DNA of 44,423 nucleotides from Acidimicrobiaceae bacterium (GTDB lineage Bacteria; Actinomycetota; Acidimicrobiia; Acidimicrobiales; Ilumatobacteraceae), in the NCBI GenBank assembly GCA_020637235.1, contig JACJWG010000023.1:1-44423 (forward strand), in the 5' to 3' direction. How positions within the stretch are numbered: the first letter of the stretch is position 1; each line of letters starts with the position of its first letter. The translations under genes and the position numbers were made by a program. Of this stretch, positions 30,859 to 38,988 are shown piece after piece. The notes below the pieces were generated by a model that was not told where the DNA came from, searched no databases, and saw only the letters and a program-made list of their open reading frames with translations.

Positions 30859-31455
30859 GTGTCGTCCTCCGATCTCGATCGTGTCGCCGGTCGACCGCTC
30901 GCGTCGCGACGGGACAGTCGCGAGACGCGTCGGCAGCTCGTCGACGGCGTCGGCTCGTACGCAGCGGCGCACGGTCGCCCGCCTGCGCGACTGGCCGACG
31001 TCGCCCAGCACGTCGGCGTCTCCACCGCCACTGCGTACCGGCACTTCGCATCGCTCGACGATCTGGCCAACGCGCACCTCGCCCGTGTGCCCGAGCACGC
31101 GGTCGCGCTGTTCGGACGAGCTCGCCGTCGCGCCACGGATCCCGAGGCGGTGTTCGAGGCGTGGAACCGCGCGTGGGTCGCGTCGTGTCTCGAGCACGCG
31201 TCCACCACCGTGCCGTTGCGCTCGGCGAAGGGCTTCCTGCAACGTCGCGCCGAGGGCGATCCGCTCGTCACCTACGTGTGCGAACAGGTGGCACCCTTGC
31301 TGGAGGCGTGCGACGTGCCCGTCGACGTCGGGCTCGCCGTGTGGAACGTCGTCAGCGATCCTCGCGAGGTCATCGACCTGCGCGAGACGCTCGGCTGGTC
31401 GCCGCAGCGGATCACCCGGCACGTCACGCGCACGACCCTTGCCGTGCGCCACTGA
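30859..31455 (+). CDS. TetR-family regulator of the divergent DUF3291 gene
   Basis: 198 residues. HTH at about 27-70: RQLVDGVGSYAAAHGRPPAR followed by LADVAQHVGVSTATAYRHF, the TetR recognition-helix pattern. The remainder is a helical ligand domain. GTG 30859 stands 7 nt after TAGGCT and close to the palindrome 30819-30844, so the protein probably represses itself and the divergent gene. The inducing ligand is unknown. Confidence 0.88.
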   Translation: MSSSDLDRVAGRPLASRRDSRETRRQLVDGVGSYAAAHGRPPARLADVAQHVGVSTATAYRHFASLDDLANAHLARVPEHAVALFGRARRRATDPEAVFEAWNRAWVASCLEHASTTVPLRSAKGFLQRRAEGDPLVTYVCEQVAPLLEACDVPVDVGLAVWNVVSDPREVIDLRETLGWSPQRITRHVTRTTLAVRH

Positions 31456-31472
31456 TCCGTCGGCGGTCGCGC

Positions 31473-32159
31473 TCAGGACCAGCCGCCGTCGTTGCTGACG
31501 ACCTGGCCGAAGAGGAAGGTGGACGTGTCGCCCGCCAGGTAGAGCGCGAGCTCGGCCGTCTCGTGCGGCCGGCCGAGCCGGCGGGCCGGCACCTCGGTGC
31601 GGAGCCGCTCGCGGAAGCGCTCGTTCTCCATGATCGAGGGCGGGTAGTACGTGTCGTTCTCGACGAAGTTCTGTGCGATCGCGTTGAGGCGCACGCCGTG
31701 TGCGGCCAGCTCGTGGCCTGCCGAGCGGACGAACGCGTTCTGCGCCGCTCGCGCCGCCACGTAGCTGATCGCGTGCGGCGTCATCCGCCGCAGCGGCGAC
31801 GACGACGTGATCGCGACGATCGACCCCGAACCGCGCTCGACCATCTGGCGCGAGGCCGCGCGCACGAGACGCATCAGCGGGTGCACCATCGCGTCGAAGC
31901 CCTCCACCCAGCGCTCGTCGTCGATGTCGGCGAGGCGGGCGCCGTAGGCCGGCAGGTCGAGGTTGGCGACGACGGCGTCGACGTGGCCGGTGCGCTCGAT
32001 CAGCTCGTCGGGCTCGGTCGCGGCGAGCAACGCGCCCGGGTCGGCCACGACGTCGGCGCCCTCGGCGCGGAAGAGTTCGACGATCGGCGGCCCCATGTAC
32101 GTGGTGCAGCTCGTCACCAGGATGCGCTTGCCCTCGAGTCGAGCGCCGGTGCTGCTCAT
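31473..32159 (-). CDS. Halohydrin dehalogenase-like protein (SDR-derived, HheG-like)
   Basis: SDR-fold protein of 228 residues carrying both halohydrin dehalogenase motifs. Instead of the NAD-binding TGXXXGXG it has T16-SCTT-Y21-M-G23, i.e. T-X4-(F/Y)-X-G, which forms the halide/nucleophile pocket; the catalytic triad is S120, Y133, R137, i.e. S-X12-Y-X3-R, with arginine replacing the SDR lysine. Such enzymes convert halohydrins to epoxides and open epoxides with azide, cyanide or nitrite without a nicotinamide cofactor. ATG 32159 has GAGGGGG upstream. It follows an enoyl-CoA hydratase-family gene by 26 bp on the same mRNA. A cofactor-free SDR of other function remains possible. Confidence 0.8.
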   Translation of the reverse strand: MSSTGARLEGKRILVTSCTTYMGPPIVELFRAEGADVVADPGALLAATEPDELIERTGHVDAVVANLDLPAYGARLADIDDERWVEGFDAMVHPLMRLVRAASRQMVERGSGSIVAITSSSPLRRMTPHAISYVAARAAQNAFVRSAGHELAAHGVRLNAIAQNFVENDTYYPPSIMENERFRERLRTEVPARRLGRPHETAELALYLAGDTSTFLFGQVVSNDGGWS

Positions 32160-32185
32160 CGATCCCCCTCGTGTCGTGGCTGCGA

Positions 32186-33001
32186 TCAGCGGCCCGTGAA
32201 GCGGGCCGGTCGTCGTTCGACGAACGAGGCGATGCCCTCGGCGAAGTCGGCGCTCTCGCGCGTGATCCGGCTCATCTCCTCGATCGCGGCGATGGCCGCG
32301 CCCTGCCCGGCGGCCGTGGCCAGTCGGGCGTTGGAGATCATCGCGCGGAGTGCGACGGGGGAGCAGGCGAGCATCTCGCGTGCGAGTTCGATCGCACGGT
32401 CGATCTGCGTGCCGGCCGCCACGACCTCCTGCACGAGACCGATGCGGTACGACTCGCCGGCATCGAACTCGTCGGCTCGCAGGAGGTGGTACATCGCGTT
32501 GCCCCACCCGGCGCGTTCGACGTAGCGGATGGTGGCGCCACCGATCGCGGCGATGCCGCGCTTGGGTTCGAGCTGGCAGAACCGCGTGCCCTCGGCCGCG
32601 ATCACGATGTCACCGGCGAGCGCGATCTCGATGCCGACCGTGAAGCAGATGCCCTGCACCGCGGTGATCAGCGGGCGAGAGAGGCGACGGCCGAGACCGA
32701 ACGGATCGACCATCGACGGGTCACGCCACGTCGTGTCGGCGCCCGGCGCGAAGAACAGCGGCATCTCGAGTCCGGCGGTGGTGTGTTCGCCGGCGAAGGT
32801 GAGCACTCCCACCCACAGCTGCTCGTCGTCGTCGAGGCGGGTGAGCGCGGCCGACAGTTCGGCCATGATCTTCGGCGTCATCGCGTTGCGCTTCTCGACG
32901 CGGTCGACCTGGATCACCAGCACGTGGTCGTCGACGACCGTGGTGGTGACCTGACCGTGTTCGTGACGCGTCGACGCCGGATCCTCCGCAGTGGGTTGCA
33001 T
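32186..33001 (-). CDS. Enoyl-CoA hydratase/isomerase family protein
   Basis: Crotonase-fold enzyme of 271 residues. VLVIQVDRVEKRNAMTPKIM (about 28-47), then an unusual long oxyanion-hole loop around 70-90 (TFAGEHTTAGLEMPLFFAPG replaces the canonical G..FCAGAD), RPLITAVQGICFTVGIEIAL (about 110-129), and CQLEPKRGIAAIGG (about 145-158), whose glutamate sits at one catalytic position. Hydratase, isomerase or hydrolase cannot be separated. ATG 33001 lies 6 nt after TACGGT: leaderless. First gene of an operon with the halohydrin dehalogenase-like gene. Confidence 0.88.
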   Translation of the reverse strand: MQPTAEDPASTRHEHGQVTTTVVDDHVLVIQVDRVEKRNAMTPKIMAELSAALTRLDDDEQLWVGVLTFAGEHTTAGLEMPLFFAPGADTTWRDPSMVDPFGLGRRLSRPLITAVQGICFTVGIEIALAGDIVIAAEGTRFCQLEPKRGIAAIGGATIRYVERAGWGNAMYHLLRADEFDAGESYRIGLVQEVVAAGTQIDRAIELAREMLACSPVALRAMISNARLATAAGQGAAIAAIEEMSRITRESADFAEGIASFVERRPARFTGR

Positions 33002-33007
33002 GACGCA

Positions 33008-33107
33008 ACCGTATCGCATGTGGCGCCGACGAGCCCGCACCGGAGCGCGCCGACGCGAACGCGACGTCCGATCGCCGCCGGTGGCGGCGCCCGCTCGTCC
33101 GTACGGT
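33008..33107. promoter_or_regulatory. Divergent leaderless promoters
   Basis: Minus strand: TACGGT (33013-33008) 6 nt before ATG 33001. Plus strand: TACGGT (33102-33107) 6 nt before ATG 33114. No consensus -35 for either. Confidence 0.55.
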
Positions 33108-33113
33108 GACGGC

Positions 33114-33578
33114 ATGTCGTTCCGCATCGCCCCACTGCCCCCGTCGACCGCAGCTCGCCTGCGCGAGGCGGCCACGGTCGTCCGTGTCGCCGACGAGTCG
33201 CCCGGCTACCCCTGCCGGGCGTGCCTGCGCGACGCGGCGCTGGGAGAGGAGATCGTGTTGGTCTCGCACGACCCGTTCGCCGGCTGGGACGCCGCCGAGT
33301 CGTCGCCGTACCGCTCGGCGAGCCCGATCTACCTCCACCGTCGCGACTGTTCCGGCGACGTCGATCCGGATCCGGTGCCCGACCAACTCGCGCGGCGCCG
33401 ACTGTCGGTGCGCGCCTTCGACGAGCGGGCGATGATGCTCGACGGTCGTGTGGTGGACGGTGTCGAGCTGCGCGCGACCCTCGACGAGCTCACCGCCGTG
33501 CCCGGTGTGGCGAGGGTGTTCGTGCACAACGCCGGCCCCGGATGCTTCGCTGCTGCGGTGGAGGTCGTCGGCGGCTGA
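33114..33578 (+). CDS. DUF1203 domain-containing protein
   Basis: 154 residues covering the whole DUF1203 family: the CRACLRDAALGEEIVLVSHDPF segment (split about 33-55), SPYRSASPIYLHRRDC (about 63-78), RRRLSVRAFDERAMM, and the C-terminal VFVHNAGPGCFA. Cysteines and histidines in conserved positions hint at metal binding, but no activity is known. ATG 33114 is 6 nt from a TACGGT box, so the mRNA is probably leaderless. It stands alone; the next gene converges on it after 109 bp with no recognisable content. Confidence 0.85.
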   Translation: MSFRIAPLPPSTAARLREAATVVRVADESPGYPCRACLRDAALGEEIVLVSHDPFAGWDAAESSPYRSASPIYLHRRDCSGDVDPDPVPDQLARRRLSVRAFDERAMMLDGRVVDGVELRATLDELTAVPGVARVFVHNAGPGCFAAAVEVVGG

Positions 33579-33687
33579 TCGAGTGTCCTCGCCCGGAGAC
33601 ACGCCGATCGCCCCCATGCGACGAACCACGATCGGTCACCCACGCCGAGGGCCGACGTCACACGGCTGGACGCCGTTCCCGCCCGAG

Positions 33688-35394
33688 TCAGGTGTCGAGG
33701 AGGTGGACGAGCCCCGTGGTGCCGTCGACACGGATCCGGCTGCCGTCGCTGATCAGCCGAGTCGCGTGCTGGACGCCGACCACTGCCGGCAACCCGTACT
33801 CGCGGGCCACCACGGCGCCGTGGGTCATCGGTCCGCCGACTTCCGTCACGAGCCCGGCAGCCGCGACGAACAACGGGGTCCAACTCGGGTCGGTGCCGGT
33901 GGTGACCAGGATGTCGCCCGGTGCGAGCTCGATGTCGTCGAGGTCGAGCACCACCCGGGCGCGACCCTCGATCAACCCGGTCGAGACGGCGACGCCCGCC
34001 AGCGCGTTCGCAGGCACGTCGTCGCGTCGGTGGTCGCCGGACCATCCTCGGCCGTCGGAGGTCAGCACCCGCGGCGGTACCAGTCGCTCGTGCAGCAGGT
34101 GTTCCTCGCGGCGGAGGTGCACCAGGGCGTGGTCGACCTCGCCGGTGCGAAGCACCTCGTGCAGCTCGGCGAAGGTGAGGTACCACGCATCCTCCACCTC
34201 GCGGAGCACGCCGGTGGCGACGAGGCGATCGAGCTCTCGGAGCACGGCCTGCTTGTAGCACCAGAGCCGGCGGACGATGCCGTACTTCGGGTACTCGCGG
34301 TAGCCGACGAACGTGCGCACCCGCTCGATCATCGCCGCCGTCTCCGCCGCCCGGGCCTCACCTCCCGGCTGCGTGCGGAGTCGGTCGAGCACCGACCGCG
34401 CCTCGTCGAGCGCCGCACGGCGGCCGGTCTCGAAACGCCGCTGCGCCGCGCCGGGCGCCTCGTGCTCGACGTGGCCGAGGATCACCGGCACCAGGGTGCT
34501 CGGCCGCTCCGCCCAGCGGGTGCGGGTGATGTCGATCTCGCCGACGCAACGCATGCCATAGCGCTCGAGGAACACCGCGATCGCTCGGCGCACCTCCGAT
34601 CCGCCCGGCACGTCGTTGAGCCGTTCGAGGACGCCGTCGTCGGCGTCACGCATGCGTGCCACGACGTCCGTGTGCGGACGGACGACGTCGGCCACGTCGA
34701 GCAGCGCGAGTCCCATCTCGGAGGTGACGTTGCCGGGCGCCGACCGGGTGAGCACGTCGGCGACGCCTTCGGCCCCGAGCCACTCGGCCAGCCGCTCGTT
34801 CAGCCATCGCGTGGCCTCCATGCCGGTCGTGATCACGTGCATGCTGCGCGGGTCGGCGATGAGCCGCCGCAGCTCGGCGAGGTCGGCCACGATCGCGTCG
34901 AACACATCCGCGCCGCGTCGAGCGGCGAGGTCGGTCGCCAACGCGCCGACCGAGTCCTCGTTCTCGGCGACGAGGCGGGCGACGAGCTCCGGGTCGGGGT
35001 CGAGCAGCCCCGCTCCGGGGACGACCGGCGGCGGTGGCGGGGCGGCGCCGTCCTCGATCGTGCCCACCAGGCCGGCGTCGACGATCGAGGTGAGTGCGTC
35101 GCCGATCAACGGGTCGGCCGTGCCCAGCCCGGCGATCATCCCAGCCCGCGACGTCGGTGAGGCGAGTGCATCGGTGATGTCGACGAAGAGCCGGCCGCCT
35201 GCTGCGTCCATGGGGCGGAGCGCCACCATCTGCCACAGCGACCGCCCGAAGGGACGCATGGCCTCGGTCATCATCTGCTGATGACCGACCGACACGTACA
35301 CCCGGAATCGGTCGTCAGCTGCACGGGGGGCGGGAAACGGCGGTGTGGGGGTGGCGGGGTCGTGGGGGATGGGCGGGGTGTCGGGCGTCGTCAT
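33688..35394 (-). CDS. PEP-utilising/rifampicin phosphotransferase-like protein lacking the ATP-grasp domain
   Basis: 568 residues matching only the last two domains of rifampicin phosphotransferase (Rph, about 860 residues): the substrate-binding middle region from RFRVYVSVGHQQMMTEAMRP (about 29) to about 460, and the swivelling His domain ending GGPMTHGAVVAREYGLPAVV, with the phospho-carrier histidine at about 521. The N-terminal ATP-grasp domain is absent; only a 27-residue Pro-rich leader precedes, and the 100 bp upstream contain no remnant of it. It may work with a separately encoded ATP-grasp partner or bind ligand without phosphorylating it. A hairpin at 35416-35443 lies just upstream. 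Confidence 0.85.
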   Translation of the reverse strand: MTTPDTPPIPHDPATPTPPFPAPRAADDRFRVYVSVGHQQMMTEAMRPFGRSLWQMVALRPMDAAGGRLFVDITDALASPTSRAGMIAGLGTADPLIGDALTSIVDAGLVGTIEDGAAPPPPPVVPGAGLLDPDPELVARLVAENEDSVGALATDLAARRGADVFDAIVADLAELRRLIADPRSMHVITTGMEATRWLNERLAEWLGAEGVADVLTRSAPGNVTSEMGLALLDVADVVRPHTDVVARMRDADDGVLERLNDVPGGSEVRRAIAVFLERYGMRCVGEIDITRTRWAERPSTLVPVILGHVEHEAPGAAQRRFETGRRAALDEARSVLDRLRTQPGGEARAAETAAMIERVRTFVGYREYPKYGIVRRLWCYKQAVLRELDRLVATGVLREVEDAWYLTFAELHEVLRTGEVDHALVHLRREEHLLHERLVPPRVLTSDGRGWSGDHRRDDVPANALAGVAVSTGLIEGRARVVLDLDDIELAPGDILVTTGTDPSWTPLFVAAAGLVTEVGGPMTHGAVVAREYGLPAVVGVQHATRLISDGSRIRVDGTTGLVHLLDT

Positions 35395-35415
35395 GGGACG
35401 ACCATCGAACGCACG

Positions 35416-35443
35416 CCAGGGGTCCTTGCGGCAAGCCCCCTGG
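35416..35443 (-). terminator. Hairpin between the enolase-superfamily gene and the Rph-like gene
   Basis: CCAGGGG (35416-35422) pairs with CCCCTGG (35437-35443), plus an inner CTTG/CAAG stem with a CGG loop. It lies 51 bp after the stop of the four-gene operon and 22 bp before the Rph-like start. No T-tract; it could terminate the operon or attenuate read-through. Confidence 0.45.
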
Positions 35444-35493
35444 TGCCGACTACGGTGGGAGTCGAGGGGGAGTGGCGGCTGAGAGGTGGGGGC

Positions 35494-36681
35494 TCAGCGG
35501 CGCCGGTAGTCGCCGATGTAGTGCGTCTGGCCGCGCCCGTAGATCACGTCGCAGTAGTTGCCGTCGGGCACGCGTGACGGGTCGTCGAGGCGCATGTCCG
35601 CGACTGCGTCGTCGTCGAGCTCGATGCCGAGGCCGGGTCGCTCCCCGAGGTCGAGCAGGCCGTTCGTCACCGTGAGCGGCACGCCGAGCAGTTCCTCGAT
35701 GAACCGGTTGCCGGTCTGGTCGATCTCGACCGTGATGCCGTTCGGCGACGCGGCCACCGCATGCGCGTTGGCCACGACGGCCACGGCGTCGCACCAGCTG
35801 TGTGGCGCGAAGCGCACGCCCGTCGCCGCGGCCTCGGCCGCGATCTTCACGACCTCGGTGATCCCGCCGGCACGACTCGCATCGGCCTGCACGATGTCGA
35901 CGGCGCCGGCGCGCAGCCACTCGCGGAAGCCGTGGATCGCCATCTCGTTCTCGCCGATCGCGATCGGCACCGACGTGGCGTTGCGCAGGGTCACGAAGTC
36001 GTCGAGGTCGTCCGTGGCGAGCGGCTCCTCGAACCAGAAGGCGCGCTGGTCCTCGAGCACCTTCGCGAACGCGATCGCATCGTCGAGTGCGAACCGCCAC
36101 GTGCCGTCCACCATCAGGTCGCGGTCGGGACCGAGCACCTCGCGTGCTGCGGTCACGGCGGCGACGTCGTAGTCCCAGTTCCACCCGGCGCGTATCTTGG
36201 CGCGGGTGAAGCCGCGGGCGATGGCCCGCTCGCACCCGGCCGCCACGGCCTCGGGCGAGCTGTAGAGCATCCCCGACGCGTAGGCCGGTACCTCGCCGGA
36301 GGTGCCGCCGAGCAGGCGCCACACGGGCTGCCCCTCGACCTTGCCGCGCAGGTCCCACATCGCCTGGTCGATGCCACCGATCGCCGTGACGGCGGCTCCC
36401 TTCCGCCCGTACCAGCGGCTGATGCCGTGCAGCCGGTTCCAGTGGCGCTCGGTCGCGCGTGGGTCGTAGCCGACCACGAACGGGGTCAGGTGGTCGACGG
36501 CCGCCTGCACCAGCGCCGGATGGGCATAGGCAGAGCCGATGCCCACGAGCCCGTCGTCGGTGGTGAGCCGGACGATCGTGGTGAGCCGGCCGTGCACCGG
36601 CCCGCCGGGCGTCGAGAACGTGGCGTCGGGCGGCATGGCGAAGCGCAGGTGGATGCACTCCACGCGATCGACGACGGTCAT
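35494..36681 (-). CDS. Mandelate racemase/muconate lactonizing enzyme family protein (enolase superfamily)
   Basis: Mg2+-dependent enzyme of 395 residues that abstracts a proton next to a carboxylate. Capping domain 1-125; barrel with KIRAG (K at about 167, KxR in place of KxK), metal ligands in VDGTW (D about 192), FWFEEP (E about 218) and IGENE (E about 245), then the His-Asp dyad QADASRAGG and RFAPHSW. These place it in the mandelate-racemase subgroup, mostly acid-sugar dehydratases. ATG 36681 has a GGAGGA ribosome-binding site. Last gene of an operon with three hydrolase-type genes, so a dehydratase or epimerase role downstream of them is possible. Confidence 0.88.
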   Translation of the reverse strand: MTVVDRVECIHLRFAMPPDATFSTPGGPVHGRLTTIVRLTTDDGLVGIGSAYAHPALVQAAVDHLTPFVVGYDPRATERHWNRLHGISRWYGRKGAAVTAIGGIDQAMWDLRGKVEGQPVWRLLGGTSGEVPAYASGMLYSSPEAVAAGCERAIARGFTRAKIRAGWNWDYDVAAVTAAREVLGPDRDLMVDGTWRFALDDAIAFAKVLEDQRAFWFEEPLATDDLDDFVTLRNATSVPIAIGENEMAIHGFREWLRAGAVDIVQADASRAGGITEVVKIAAEAAATGVRFAPHSWCDAVAVVANAHAVAASPNGITVEIDQTGNRFIEELLGVPLTVTNGLLDLGERPGLGIELDDDAVADMRLDDPSRVPDGNYCDVIYGRGQTHYIGDYRRR

Positions 36682-36703
36682 CGGGTCCTCCTCGGGGGCG
36701 GGT

Positions 36704-37795
36704 TCAGGCGGGCGAGGTGTCCGGCCAGGCAGCGGCGAGCAGGCCGAGCACGCCCGGCCAGCGACGCACGAAGTGGGCGTGCACCGAGTGCATCCACTCC
36801 TCGGTCTCGGGGTAGAAGAAGCGCCGGTAGCGCGTGAGGTGTGGTGCGGCCGCCGGGTCGTCCCGGTCGCCGTGCAGCTTGATCCACACGTCGAGCGGGA
36901 AGATGTACTGGTCGGCGGGACCGAGCTGCTCGGTGCCCGCCTCGCAGGTGAGCGTGCGGACGGCGAGTTGCGGCCGACCGTCGGCGAACCAGTCGTAGAA
37001 GTCGAGCCGTTCGGCGTTCGGCCACTGTTCGCCCAGGTGCTCGGTGAACAGCTCGTCGTTGGCGGAGCCGGGCGCGTCGGGGTGGAACACCACGGTCTCG
37101 CCGGACGGGCCGACGGCGGTGTGGAGGTCGAGCACCAGCAGCTTCCTCGCCGACCCCAGGTGCGCAGTGGCCACGCGGTCGAGCAGGTGCTTCGACCACG
37201 TCGGGCCGTCACCGACCCAGGTGATCGCGTCGGGGTGCTCCGCCTGGCCGGCGGCGATCGCCTCCATGAGCGGCTCGACGCCGTATCGCTCGACCAGCTC
37301 GCGGGCCCGACCACGGGTCGACAGCAGTTCGTCGATCGACCGCATGCGTCCGTAGCCCATCGTCTCGTGGAAGTCGGTGAAGACCGGGTTCGGCGGAGCC
37401 GGGTGGTGACAGAAGTAGTGGCCGCGCAGCAGCTCGACGTTGTCCTCGTTCTCGCGGCTGCTCCACGCGGTGCCCCACGGATTCACGAGGTGCACGAACA
37501 CCGCAGCGGTGTCGTCGGGCAGCGGGAGGCGCTCGCCGTGGCGCCGCACCGCGTCGGTCTGCATCGCTGCACCGAAGTAGCCCTCGATGCCGTGCGTGCC
37601 ACTGATGACGAGCAGCACCGTCGAGGCGTCCGCGGGACCGAGACGAGCGACCGCGCTGTGCAGCACCTCGCCGGACGGGCCGGCGAGCGGGTGTGGTACG
37701 GCCTCGACGTCGATGCCGACCGTGGCGCACGCGTCGACGAACCTGGCGTGTGCCTCGGGCACCGTGTGCGAGAACAGGTCGTCGGGACCGCTCAC
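36704..37795 (-). CDS. DUF2817 family protein (M14-like putative metallohydrolase)
   Basis: 363 residues. VLLVISGTHGIEGYFGAAMQ (about 68-87, H and E placed like the first zinc motif of M14 carboxypeptidases), HLVNPWGTAWSSRENEDNVE (about 106-125, the NPxG..RxNE pattern), then KLLVLDLHTAVGPSGETVV (about 228-246, LDLHT histidine) and LTCEAGTEQ (about 298, catalytic glutamate position). Related to succinylglutamate desuccinylase/aspartoacylase-type enzymes. GTG 37795 overlaps the stop of the upstream serine hydrolase gene (GTGA) and is preceded by GGAGGAA. Substrate unknown; peptide or N-acyl compounds fit the family and the context. Confidence 0.87.
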   Translation of the reverse strand: MSGPDDLFSHTVPEAHARFVDACATVGIDVEAVPHPLAGPSGEVLHSAVARLGPADASTVLLVISGTHGIEGYFGAAMQTDAVRRHGERLPLPDDTAAVFVHLVNPWGTAWSSRENEDNVELLRGHYFCHHPAPPNPVFTDFHETMGYGRMRSIDELLSTRGRARELVERYGVEPLMEAIAAGQAEHPDAITWVGDGPTWSKHLLDRVATAHLGSARKLLVLDLHTAVGPSGETVVFHPDAPGSANDELFTEHLGEQWPNAERLDFYDWFADGRPQLAVRTLTCEAGTEQLGPADQYIFPLDVWIKLHGDRDDPAAAPHLTRYRRFFYPETEEWMHSVHAHFVRRWPGVLGLLAAAWPDTSPA

Positions 37796-38988
37796 GGCGA
37801 TTCCTCCCGCACGATCGCCTCGGCGAGGTCGAACAGGTCGCCGAGCCAGGCGCAGGGGTCGAGGCACCCGACGGTCGCCGCCACCGCCAGACCGGACGCC
37901 GGTTCGACGAACGCCCGCACGCCCCACGCCCCGGCGTGGCCGATCACGTGACGCTCGCCGACCCGGTGGTGGTGGACGCCGAGGCCCATGCCGATGCGCG
38001 GCAGCGGCAGGCCCGGGCAGGGCGACGGCGTGAGCATCGCGTCACGTGACGCCGCCGACACGCAGGTGCCGGCGAGCACGCCGCGCACGAGCCGGAGCAG
38101 GTCGTCGACGGTGGACACCTGGCCGCCGCCGCCCCAGTCGAACGAGAGGTCGAAGCCACCCGACAGCAGGCCGACCCCGGCGAGCCACACGTCCATCTCG
38201 CGCGCACGAGCGTCCGGGGCCGGGTCGTCGCCGTACGCGAGGTAGGTGTGCGACATGCCGAGCGGGTCGAGGATGCGCGTACGCTGCGCGTCCGCGTAGC
38301 TGGTGCCGCGTGCCGCCTCGACGATCGTGCCCAGCAGCGCGAACGCCGTGTCGCTGTAGTGGAACCGCTCGCCCGGCGCACCGGCCGGAGCGGCAGCCGT
38401 GCCGGAGGCGAGGAAGAGGTTGAGGTGTCCCGCCTCCGGGTCGTCGGGCGCGGACGGGTCCCACGCGGTCCAGCGTCGACGAGCGAAGGCGCCGTCGCCG
38501 GTCCCTCTGCTCGCTCGCACCACCGACGCCCCGTAGCTCGCCTGGATCGAGCCGGGTGCCGGTCCACCGTGCTGCTCGGCCGTCCCGTCGGCGTCGTCGA
38601 CCTGCATGTCCTTCATGCCCGACGTGTGCGACAGCAGGTGGCGCAGCGTGATCGAGTCGGCCTGTGGGTGCACCCCGGCTGCGAGCACGGGATCCACGAG
38701 GCCCAGCTCGGCGAGCTCGGGCAGGGTGGCGTCGAGACCCCGTGGTCCGACGAGGCCGTCGTCGACGAGCTGGTGGACGAGCGTGGCCGTGAGCATCTTG
38801 CCGACGCTGGCGACGTGGAACGGCGTGTCGACCGTGAGCGGGAACGCGTCGTCGGCGCGGGCGATGCCCGAGCACGCGCGTACGGTCGCGCCATCCGCGC
38901 CCGACACGGCGGCGATGCAGCCCTGCTCGGGTCCGTCGCCCGACACGATCGTGTCGACGAACACCTGGAGCCGATCGGCGGCCCTCAC
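37792..38988 (-). CDS. Serine hydrolase (class C beta-lactamase fold)
   Basis: 398 residues of the beta-lactamase/transpeptidase-like fold. Catalytic SXXK is SVGK in FHVASVGKMLTATL (about 66-69); the second motif is YSD in FHYSDTAFALLG (about 190; usually YXN), and the third HXG appears as HAG in VIGHAGAWG (about 345). LRHLLSHTSGMKD is the typical helix between. No signal peptide, so it is cytoplasmic, which points to an esterase or D-aminopeptidase-like role rather than resistance. GTG 38988 and its stop both overlap the neighbouring genes by 4 bp. Confidence 0.88.
   Translation of the reverse strand: MRAADRLQVFVDTIVSGDGPEQGCIAAVSGADGATVRACSGIARADDAFPLTVDTPFHVASVGKMLTATLVHQLVDDGLVGPRGLDATLPELAELGLVDPVLAAGVHPQADSITLRHLLSHTSGMKDMQVDDADGTAEQHGGPAPGSIQASYGASVVRASRGTGDGAFARRRWTAWDPSAPDDPEAGHLNLFLASGTAAAPAGAPGERFHYSDTAFALLGTIVEAARGTSYADAQRTRILDPLGMSHTYLAYGDDPAPDARAREMDVWLAGVGLLSGGFDLSFDWGGGGQVSTVDDLLRLVRGVLAGTCVSAASRDAMLTPSPCPGLPLPRIGMGLGVHHHRVGERHVIGHAGAWGVRAFVEPASGLAVAATVGCLDPCAWLGDLFDLAEAIVREESP

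Noticed and set aside
33688..35394. Functional rifampicin resistance enzyme
   Set aside because: The ATP-grasp domain needed to transfer the ATP beta-phosphate is absent, so the Rph activity cannot be assumed.
37792..38988. Beta-lactamase resistance gene
   Set aside because: No signal peptide, YSD instead of YXN, and location in a catabolic-type operon; a cytosolic esterase or peptidase is more likely.
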